From an uncultured Bacilli bacterium (GTDB lineage: Bacteria > Bacillota_I > Bacilli_A > RF39 > UBA660), in contig CANRKE010000027.1 of the NCBI GenBank assembly GCA_947631135.1, positions 1 through 14,055 on the forward strand: 14,055 nt of DNA, written 5' to 3'. The position numbers and the translations under genes are program-made. A model generated the notes under the pieces. The model was not told the DNA's origin. It worked only from the letters and a program-made list of their open reading frames with translations, and did no database searches. Below are positions 6,460-11,940 of the stretch, one piece after another; within the stretch, counting starts at the first letter, position 1, and every line of letters begins with the position of its first letter.

Positions 6460-7743
6460 TTAAAATATATTATTTACTATATTATCTATATTATCTTTTA
6501 ATTTATCTATACTTAAATTATTAGTTAATTTTCCATTACTTGCTAATATTTTACCATTAACCATAGTCATAACTATATTTTCTTTAGATGTGTTATGAAC
6601 AACTTGACTTATTAAATTATTAGTAGGATAAATATTAATATCAGATAAATCAAGCATAATAATATCTGCTTTTTTTCCAATTTCAATAGAACCAATAAAA
6701 TTATCCATACCCATTGCTTTAGCTCCATTAATAGTAGCCATTTTAAGTACATCATAACTATCCATTATATTAGCATTTCTATATATACCTTTTTGTAAAA
6801 GATCAACATAAGCCATATGATAAAACATATTTATATTAAATGAAGAGCCAGCACCATCAGTACCTAAACATACATTAATACCTTTGTCTAATAATTTTTT
6901 AACATCACAAATTCCACTTCCTAAAACTAAATTACTTACTGGATTATGTACAATACTAATATCATATTTATTTAATTTATCTAATTCATCATCACATAAA
7001 TATATACCATGTGCAAGAATGAGTTTATTATTAGTAAGATTAGTATCAATTAAAGCATCAGCCATATTCTTTTTATATATTTTACCAATAATTTGAACTT
7101 CATTTACTGTTTCACAATAATGCATATGTACAGGTAGATTATATTTACTAGCAAAATAACTTACTTTTCTTAAATAATTTTTAGAACAAGCATACATAGA
7201 ATGAGGTGCCATACAAAAACTTATTAAATCATTCTTATTATTATATTTCTTATATAAATCTAAAAAGTTTTTAAGTCGTTCATTACCAAGTCCATCATTA
7301 TCCTTTAAAAAATTAGTAAATACACATCTTATATTAGATTCTTCTATAGCTTTAATAGTAGTATCTGAACCAACATAATGATCAAAACATGTAGTAGTAC
7401 CAGTTAATATCATTTCAACAGTTGACAATAGAGTAGAAGCATATATATCTTCATCACTCATCTTACTTTCAGCAGGCCAAGTTTTTTTATTAAGCCAATC
7501 TATTAATGGAAGTCCATCACTAGTATTTCTAAATACACTCATTCCTAAATGTGTATGTGAATTTATAAGTCCAGGCATAACAATTTTACCTTTAGCATTT
7601 ATTACCTTATCATAATCTTCATTATAATTATTTCCAATATAATATATAATATCGTCCCAAACTACAATATCCAATGTTTCAAATTTATTTTCTCTTTTTT
7701 CATCCATTGTAATAACAGTGGCATTTTTTATCCATGTTTTCAT
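6460..7743 (-). CDS. mtaD: Amidohydrolase, 5'-methylthioadenosine/S-adenosylhomocysteine deaminase type
   Basis: A 427-residue cytoplasmic metal-dependent hydrolase of the MtaD/TrzN branch; characterised members deaminate MTA, SAH or adenosine to the inosine derivative and ammonia. The catalytic set is complete: H63-x-H65 (NSHTHLGM), H206-x-H208 with E211 (HMHYCET), H245 (LAHGIYL), and D296 (LGTDGA). HNPVSNLVLGSGI (266-278) and LPLIDWL...WPAE (78-92) are typical of the MtaD/SAH deaminase group. The ATG has a CGGAGGTT ribosome site on the minus strand (about 7749-7756). It stands alone with its own promoter; no methionine-cycle genes are adjacent. The class is sure, the exact substrate is not: atrazine/guanine-type relatives share much of the pattern. 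Confidence 0.85.
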   Translation of the reverse strand: MKTWIKNATVITMDEKRENKFETLDIVVWDDIIYYIGNNYNEDYDKVINAKGKIVMPGLINSHTHLGMSVFRNTSDGLPLIDWLNKKTWPAESKMSDEDIYASTLLSTVEMILTGTTTCFDHYVGSDTTIKAIEESNIRCVFTNFLKDNDGLGNERLKNFLDLYKKYNNKNDLISFCMAPHSMYACSKNYLRKVSYFASKYNLPVHMHYCETVNEVQIIGKIYKKNMADALIDTNLTNNKLILAHGIYLCDDELDKLNKYDISIVHNPVSNLVLGSGICDVKKLLDKGINVCLGTDGAGSSFNINMFYHMAYVDLLQKGIYRNANIMDSYDVLKMATINGAKAMGMDNFIGSIEIGKKADIIMLDLSDINIYPTNNLISQVVHNTSKENIVMTMVNGKILASNGKLTNNLSIDKLKDNIDNIVNNIF

Positions 7744-7773
7744 ATATAACCTCCGTATTTATTCTCTAATATA

Positions 7774-7802
7774 ATACTAATATACTTATTTTTTAAAGTC
7801 AA
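7774..7802 (-). promoter_or_regulatory. Promoter of the amidohydrolase gene
   Basis: Read on the minus strand: TTGACT (7802-7797), 17 bases, TAGTAT (7779-7774). The expected start near 7767 leaves about 24 bases before the ATG, enough for the ribosome site. Confidence 0.55.
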
Positions 7803-7817
7803 TCATTTTTTAAAATT

Positions 7818-7913
7818 TTATTTAAAAAATAAATATCTATCCTTTAATAATACTTTAGATTTTATTTCATTAATTTCACTTGCAACTTGCCTATCATCAT
7901 TATCTAATAACAT
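7818..7913 (-). CDS. Possible 31-residue ORF or gene remnant
   Basis: An open frame reads MLLDNDDRQVASEINEIKSK and ends YLFFK. Its amino-acid make-up looks protein-like, but there is no ribosome site, a stop lies just upstream in frame, and I do not recognise the sequence. It occupies the otherwise empty gap between the amidohydrolase and prsA. More likely the tail of a lost gene than a working one. Confidence 0.2.
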   Translation of the reverse strand: MLLDNDDRQVASEINEIKSKVLLKDRYLFFK

Positions 7914-7941
7914 ATATTATATATAGTATTGAATTATTTAT

Positions 7942-7962
7942 AAAAAAAAGGACATAAGTCCT
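7942..7962 (-). terminator. Intrinsic terminator of prsA
   Basis: Minus-strand stem AGGAC (7962-7958) / GTCCT (7953-7949) with a 4-base loop, followed by eight T (7949-7942). The prsA stop TAG (7963-7961) overlaps the stem. Confidence 0.8.
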
Positions 7963-8914
7963 ATTTAGTTGTTTTTAAAGAATCCATATATTTTTCATAT
8001 TTACTTTTAATATTGTCATCTTCAATAGAAAGTCCAGCATCTTTTCTTAACTCTTCTAATGCTTTATATTTCATAGTTGTATCATTATTTAATTTTTCTT
8101 GAGCTAATGTTTCAGTTAATTCATCTTTAACATCTTTTAATTTTGGTTTATCTTTTTGATCAGTTTTTAAAATTATATGATATCCATAAGTAGATTTTAC
8201 TGGTTCAGTAGTATATTTACCAACTTCTAGTTTAACGACAGCATCTTCAAATTCATCAACCATCTTACCTTTAGCGAAATATCCTAAATTACCTCCATCA
8301 CTAGCGCTTCCTTCATCATCTGAATTTTCTTTAGCAAGTTTAGCAAAATCTTCACCATTATTCAATTTTTCAATAATTTCTTCAGCTTTCTTTTTAGCAT
8401 CTTCCATAGCTTTATCGCTATCTTCATTATTTTCATCAGGTTTAATTAGAATATGACTTGCTTTTATTTCACCACGATAATCATTTTCATAATAATCATT
8501 TAATTCTTTATCACTAACTTGACTTTTAGCATAATCAAGTGCAGCTAAATTTCTACGATAATCAAGAGCAATTGTTTGTCTTAGATCATCTTCAGTCATA
8601 TTAGATTGTTCAAGTGCATCTTTAAATCCATCTTCACCATAACTTGAAACATATTGTTCTATTTGAGCATCAACATATTCCTTTAATTTATCATCTTCTT
8701 CATATTTTTCTTCAAGTATTATTTTATCAACCAACTCAACTAGAACATCAACACCATATTTTTCTTTTAATTCATCAAAGATGTCATTTGCAGAAACATT
8801 CTTACCATTAACTGATACAAAAACATCATCACCATTAGATAATTTAGGAACTTTCCCACATCCAGTGCATAACAATAAACATAAGCACATTAACATAATT
8901 ACTTTTTTCTTCAT
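7961..8914 (-). CDS. prsA: PrsA-like peptidyl-prolyl isomerase lipoprotein
   Basis: A 317-residue extracytoplasmic foldase anchored to the outer face of the membrane, helping secreted proteins fold. Residues 1-18 form a lipoprotein signal (KKK, then a hydrophobic stretch) with the lipid Cys probably C19 in CTGCG; Cys at -3 in place of Leu is unusual. Residues 20-140 form a SurA/trigger-like helical N-domain. Residues about 149-252 are a parvulin domain: ASHILI (152-157), AKENSDD then GGNLGYF (208-213), M218, F222, and TYGYHIILK with H246. A helical tail rich in Lys/Glu follows. An AAGGAG site precedes the ATG. It is monocistronic with its own terminator. Confidence 0.9.
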   Translation of the reverse strand: MKKKVIMLMCLCLLLCTGCGKVPKLSNGDDVFVSVNGKNVSANDIFDELKEKYGVDVLVELVDKIILEEKYEEDDKLKEYVDAQIEQYVSSYGEDGFKDALEQSNMTEDDLRQTIALDYRRNLAALDYAKSQVSDKELNDYYENDYRGEIKASHILIKPDENNEDSDKAMEDAKKKAEEIIEKLNNGEDFAKLAKENSDDEGSASDGGNLGYFAKGKMVDEFEDAVVKLEVGKYTTEPVKSTYGYHIILKTDQKDKPKLKDVKDELTETLAQEKLNNDTTMKYKALEELRKDAGLSIEDDNIKSKYEKYMDSLKTTK

Positions 8915-8944
8915 GTGTATTCTCCTTTCAAAGTAACTAATAAT

Positions 8945-8973
8945 ATAATACCAAAAAAAACTAAAAAAAACAA
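8945..8973 (-). promoter_or_regulatory. Possible promoter of prsA
   Basis: On the minus strand, TATTAT (8950-8945) is preceded by a 17-base spacer containing two eight-T runs and a weak TTGTTT (8973-8968). The -10 is credible and the -35 poor. Confidence 0.35.
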
Positions 8974-9051
8974 TAAATTGGGCTAAAGTATATCACATAT
9001 AATTTAAATTTGTATAAAATATTGTGAAAAGATAAAAAGGAGGTATTTATT

Positions 9052-9135
9052 ATGGGTCAATCTTATGTATCTGGTTATGCAATCGTTTTAGTTCTATTTA
9101 TATTACTAGTAATCATCTTAGGAGCATGGATATAA
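9052..9135 (+). CDS. YjcZ-like micro-protein (27 aa)
   Basis: A 27-residue single-span membrane protein beginning MGQSYVSGYAIV, followed by a Val/Leu/Ile membrane segment and ending GAWI. This is the form of the YjcZ family (TIGR01732), tiny proteins annotated as sporulation-associated in Bacilli, with a Gly/Tyr N-terminus and then VLFILL(V/I)I. A near-perfect AAGGAGGT ribosome site (about 9037-9044) shows it is translated despite its size. A second such gene follows 24 bases later. Function is unknown; the family match is by pattern only. Confidence 0.72.
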   Translation: MGQSYVSGYAIVLVLFILLVIILGAWI

Positions 9136-9159
9136 TAAAAGTTTAAAGGGGGTGTATTT

Positions 9160-9270
9160 ATGAGTTGTCAACAAAATAGTTGTCAAGGTGGAGGTTATAG
9201 CAATTACTTAATAATCATAGTATTATATGTATTATTAGCTATAATTCTTGGATCTGCATTTTGCTGTTAA
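9160..9270 (+). CDS. Second YjcZ-like micro-protein, Cys-rich ends (36 aa)
   Basis: A 36-residue protein beginning MSCQQNSCQGGGYSNY, with one membrane span (roughly residues 16-31) and the ending AFCC. It has the same layout as the 27-residue neighbour (polar Gly/Tyr start, then a hydrophobic span ending in LG), with four added cysteines, two at each end. An AAAGGGGG ribosome site precedes the ATG. It is cotranscribed with the first micro-protein, and a strong terminator starts at its stop codon. Paired cysteines on both sides of the membrane span are unusual; metal binding or disulfides are possible but not shown. Confidence 0.68.
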   Translation: MSCQQNSCQGGGYSNYLIIIVLYVLLAIILGSAFCC

Positions 9271-9298
9271 ATAATGGGTTTCCCATTATTTTTTCTTT
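9269..9298 (+). terminator. Intrinsic terminator after the YjcZ-like pair
   Basis: A 10-bp stem (9269-9278 with 9282-9291) with a GGG/CCC top and a 3-base loop, followed by a T-rich tract interrupted by one C. The stem begins within the TAA stop. Confidence 0.85.
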
Positions 9299-9303
9299 TT
9301 ATA

Positions 9304-9332
9304 TTTACAAAATAATTATATATAACTATAAT
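9304..9332 (+). promoter_or_regulatory. Promoter of the VanZ-family gene
   Basis: TTTACA (9304-9309), 17 bases, and a perfect TATAAT (9327-9332). The expected start is about 9339-9340, only 3-4 bases before the first ATG (9343) and about 12 before the second (9352). Confidence 0.65.
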
Positions 9333-9351
9333 ATATATTGAGATGAGGCCT

Positions 9352-9789
9352 ATGAAAAATAATAAAAAACTAATAATTAAATGGATATGTTTAATAATAT
9401 GGATGAGTATTATATTTATTTTATCTAATCAACCTAATTCATATAAAGTTACTTACGATATAATAGATAATACACTTATTAAATTTAATATATCTGGTAT
9501 TACTTCAATTTTAAATATAATAATAAGAAAATCAGGACATATTACTGAATTCTTAATACTTACTATTTTATTTATATCATTAATAAAAGAATATACTAAT
9601 AATAATATTAAAATAATTTTAAGTTCTTTAATATTCAGTTTTTTATATGCTTGTAGTGATGAATTTCATCAATCATTTATATATATGAGAAGTGGAGTAT
9701 TTAGTGATGTTATTATAGATTTAATAGGAGTTATAATTGCTCTATTATTCTACTATATATTTAATTTAATTAAGAAAAAGAAGGGTTAA
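9352..9789 (+). CDS. VanZ-family membrane protein
   Basis: A 145-residue integral membrane protein of the VanZ family (PF04892). VanZ itself gives low-level teicoplanin resistance; most members have no assigned role. Family marks are W-M-S-I-I-F-x-L-S-x-Q in the first span, RKSGHITEF (loop, with the His and Glu), and ACSDEFHQSFIYMRSG followed by a D-x-x-x-D-x-x-G motif before the last span. About four membrane segments are expected. I prefer ATG 9352 because AG-rich bases (GAGATGAGG, 9340-9348) precede it; ATG 9343 is possible and would be almost leaderless. The gene converges on the minus-strand operon and their stop codons overlap. Confidence 0.85.
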   Translation: MKNNKKLIIKWICLIIWMSIIFILSNQPNSYKVTYDIIDNTLIKFNISGITSILNIIIRKSGHITEFLILTILFISLIKEYTNNNIKIILSSLIFSFLYACSDEFHQSFIYMRSGVFSDVIIDLIGVIIALLFYYIFNLIKKKKG

Positions 9790-9810
9790 CTTTCTTTTTT
9801 TATTAACCCT
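9782..9810. terminator. Shared hairpin between convergent genes
   Basis: An 8-bp stem AGGGTTAA (9782-9789) / TTAACCCT (9803-9810) with a 13-base loop. On the minus strand it is followed by TCTTTTTCTT, a fair terminator tract; on the plus strand the tail (CTATATATAA) is weaker, though the loop is T-rich. It holds the stop codons of both vanZ and the minus-strand membrane gene. Confidence 0.55.
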
Positions 9811-10118
9811 CTATATATAAAGTAAAATATAATAAATAGAAATAAATTTAAAATACTTAAATATAATAAATTAGTAAATACACTATCAGATATAATTTCA
9901 ATAAATATTCTATAATTATTAAAATTATTTACTATTAATTTTATAGATAGTGCAATAATAATAGTAACTATTGAACATATTAAATTTATTTTTGAAAATA
10001 ACTTAATAAATTTAGTATTATTTTTTAATATAAAAGCTAGTAATAAGAGTAATATACAAATACCTATTAATATAATATAACTATAACTATCATTAAAAAT
10101 ATTTCTAAAATTAATCAT
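9786..10118 (-). CDS. Small membrane protein, likely C-terminal half of a split protein (110 aa)
   Basis: Function unknown. After a short polar start (MINFRNIFNDSYSY) there are three hydrophobic spans, the last followed by a positive RGLIKKES tail. The ATG at 10118 is used because GGTGAT lies 7 bases upstream; a longer reading from GTG 10130 would start inside that ribosome site. It overlaps the upstream gene by 8 bases in the +1 frame. From memory, related proteins in gut Bacillota carry an N-terminal anchor, an outside helical domain, an R-N-I-F-x-x-S-Y stretch and then membrane spans in one chain; here the break falls just before that stretch. Either a genuine two-gene version or a frameshift. 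Confidence 0.7.
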   Translation of the reverse strand: MINFRNIFNDSYSYIILIGICILLLLLAFILKNNTKFIKLFSKINLICSIVTIIIALSIKLIVNNFNNYRIFIEIISDSVFTNLLYLSILNLFLFIIFYFIYRGLIKKES

Positions 10119-10605
10119 GTGTATAATCACCTATATCTGTACTATATATAGTATCTATAATATAATCTGTATTTTCATATGTATATTTAATTACATCATC
10201 TCTTTGTTTTTTAGTTATATTATAATCTATATCTTTTAACACAGTATCTATATTATCTTCAACTATATTTATTATTTGTTCATTAGTATATTTATAACTT
10301 ATATCACCAGTTAAATTATAATCATATATACTATTTACTATATCTGTAAGTATTTCATTTACTGTACTATGTTCAATAAGTTTAATTAAAGTATCATCAT
10401 CTAATGTAGTTAACTCTTTAATAGTTTTAAATATTTCAGTTTCATTACCATTATCATCATGTATAAAATTATTAAATAGTTTAGTTTCAACATTAGAACT
10501 AATTGATTCTGGTTTAATAGATTTTGATATTGATATAAATATATTAAAAGATATAATAGATATTGTAATTATAATACTCATAAATGTTATTATAAATTTT
10601 TTCAT
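10111..10605 (-). CDS. Membrane-anchored extracytoplasmic protein of unknown function (164 aa)
   Basis: Residues 4-27 form one hydrophobic N-terminal anchor (ITFMSIIITISIISFNIFIS). The remaining 135 residues are acidic, Asp/Asn/Thr/Ile-rich and helical, and should face outside. There is no lipobox and no known catalytic motif. The ATG has a GGTGAAG ribosome site. It lies second in a three-gene minus-strand operon, 45 bases after the 85-residue gene. Its stop overlaps the start of the three-span membrane gene, with which it probably forms a complex or was once a single chain. No function is assigned. Confidence 0.75.
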   Translation of the reverse strand: MKKFIITFMSIIITISIISFNIFISISKSIKPESISSNVETKLFNNFIHDDNGNETEIFKTIKELTTLDDDTLIKLIEHSTVNEILTDIVNSIYDYNLTGDISYKYTNEQIINIVEDNIDTVLKDIDYNITKKQRDDVIKYTYENTDYIIDTIYSTDIGDYTHD

Positions 10606-10650
10606 TTTTCTTCACCACTATTATTATGTATATTTAATTATATAAAATTC

Positions 10651-10908
10651 CTACATTAAATATTTTTCTTTAGATTTATAATATAAATCTTCAATTTTTA
10701 TATAATTATCCTCTCTTATATTAGCTTTTAAATAATTAAATATATTATTTGGATTCCCATACATTAATACTTTCCAATCTTTTTTAATTATTTTAAGTAT
10801 TATTTCTGCTTCATTATTATTAAGATAAATATTATTTTTTATTCCGTAATCAATTATTTTATTTTTATCTAATTTCTTTATATAATTTTCTATAATATGA
10901 TTATACAT
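10651..10908 (-). CDS. Hypothetical small cytoplasmic protein, DUF2624-like (85 aa)
   Basis: An 85-residue soluble, helical, Lys/Asn/Ile-rich protein. The arrangement of an N-terminal NYIKKL, then DYGIKNNIYLNNNEAEIIL, then a KKDWKVLMYGNP turn recalls the DUF2624/YqfT-like small proteins of Bacilli, but the match is weak and from memory. ATG 10908 is chosen because GGGTGAG lies 4-5 bases upstream; the in-frame TTG at 10920 overlaps that site. It is the first gene of the operon and its promoter interlocks with that of the opposite gene. Confidence 0.65.
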   Translation of the reverse strand: MYNHIIENYIKKLDKNKIIDYGIKNNIYLNNNEAEIILKIIKKDWKVLMYGNPNNIFNYLKANIREDNYIKIEDLYYKSKEKYLM

Positions 10909-10957
10909 ATTCTCACCCAATATAATAGTATGATTAATTATTTTAAAGATGAATAGA

Positions 10958-10986
10958 ATTATAACGATTGACTAAATCAATATAAA
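10958..10986 (-). promoter_or_regulatory. Minus-strand promoter of the three-gene operon
   Basis: On the minus strand, TTTATA (10986-10981), 17 bases, and a perfect TATAAT (10963-10958). It interlocks with the plus-strand promoter. Confidence 0.6.
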
Positions 10987-10996
10987 TTATTATACT
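10968..10996 (+). promoter_or_regulatory. Plus-strand promoter of the YugP-like gene
   Basis: TTGACT (10968-10973), 17 bases, and TATACT (10991-10996). Its -35 lies inside the spacer of the minus-strand promoter and the reverse is also true. The short dyad ATTGA/TCAAT (10967-10981) lies at the centre of the pair. Confidence 0.65.
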
Positions 10997-11018
10997 TTAA
11001 GTAAAGGAGGAGTAATTT

Positions 11019-11831
11019 ATGATTGAAACGTTTAGAGATGTAATACAAAATACAGTAGGATATAATCTAAATAATGTATCAGATAGTGTAATCTTTTTAA
11101 TGGGTATTGTTATTATATTAATATTGATTGTTTCACTATTCGCACTTATAGTACAAATATTTTTAGCTCTTAAATATCGTAAATACAATAAAAAACAAAA
11201 CAGCATAGGAATGACAGGAGAAGATGTTGCAAGAAAAATATTAGATGATAATGATTTACAACATATAAAAGTTAAAGCAAATGGTTCAATTCTTTTTGGA
11301 AATAGTTATAGCCACTTTTTTAAAAAGGTTAGATTAAGAAGATTAACTTGGAAAAAAGCATCTGTATCATCTTTAGCAATGGCATCACAAAAATCATGTT
11401 TAGCAATTATGGATAAAGAAAATGATCCTGACATGAAAACTAGAATTAGATTGACACCACTTATATATTTTGGACCGATTGCATTTATTCCATTAGTTGT
11501 TATAGGTGTGTTTATAGATCTTCTAATTATGGGAAGTTCATCATTAACATTTACTACAACATTTTCAGTAATTGGTTTATTGATATATATAATTTCATTT
11601 ATAATGTCAATAAAAATATTGAAAACTGAAATTAAAGCTCAAGAAAAAGCATACAAATTATTAAAAGATAATAATATGGCTACTGATGATGAATTAGTAA
11701 TGATTAAAAAATTATTCAAGTTATATAATATTCAATATGTAAACGATATGATTATATCATTACTAGAACTTGTTTATAGGATATTACAAATTATAGCTAG
11801 TATTCAAAATGCAGATTCTATTAATAATTAA
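11019..11831 (+). CDS. YugP-family membrane protein lacking the HExxH zinc site (probable pseudo-peptidase)
   Basis: A 270-residue membrane protein. Residues 22-51 are one span. Residues 64-86 (GMTGEDVARKILDDNDLQHI) match the G-x-TG-x-(E/D)VAR-x-IL segment of the YugP zinc-metallopeptidase family (PF04298). Two further spans (about 148-170 and 180-200) and a C-terminal LLKDNNMATDDELVMIKKLF...YVNDMI segment also follow YugP. Where the family has AHEVGHAI, this protein has ASQKSCLAI (122-130): both His ligands and the catalytic Glu are replaced by Ser, Cys and Gln. The frame is intact, with an AAAGGAGGAG ribosome site, its own promoter and a terminator, so it is not an ordinary pseudogene. A scaffold or regulatory role is possible; family match fairly sure, loss of catalysis inferred. 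Confidence 0.75.
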   Translation: MIETFRDVIQNTVGYNLNNVSDSVIFLMGIVIILILIVSLFALIVQIFLALKYRKYNKKQNSIGMTGEDVARKILDDNDLQHIKVKANGSILFGNSYSHFFKKVRLRRLTWKKASVSSLAMASQKSCLAIMDKENDPDMKTRIRLTPLIYFGPIAFIPLVVIGVFIDLLIMGSSSLTFTTTFSVIGLLIYIISFIMSIKILKTEIKAQEKAYKLLKDNNMATDDELVMIKKLFKLYNIQYVNDMIISLLELVYRILQIIASIQNADSINN

Positions 11832-11836
11832 AATTT

Positions 11837-11872
11837 AAAAATCATACTTCTATTAGAGGCGTGATTTTTTTT
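11837..11872 (+). terminator. Intrinsic terminator of the YugP-like gene
   Basis: A 15-bp stem (11837-11851 with 11855-11869) with one mismatch and two wobbles, a 3-base loop, and T to 11872. Confidence 0.8.
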
Positions 11873-11879
11873 AAAATTA

Positions 11880-11908
11880 TTGACATTTATAATAAAAAAA
11901 TATATAAT
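11880..11908 (+). promoter_or_regulatory. Perfect-consensus promoter of the LRR gene pair
   Basis: TTGACA (11880-11885), exactly 17 bases, TATAAT (11903-11908). Both boxes match the sigma-A consensus at every base. The leader would be about 25 bases and contains a run of six G (11926-11931) as ribosome site. Confidence 0.85.
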
Positions 11909-11940
11909 AACTACTACATAAACAAGGGGGGTATTATATT

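Noticed and set aside
8991..9003. CATATAAT upstream of the YjcZ-like pair considered as a sporulation-sigma -10
   Set aside because: No matching -35 could be identified at the right distance, and the motif is expected by chance at this base composition.
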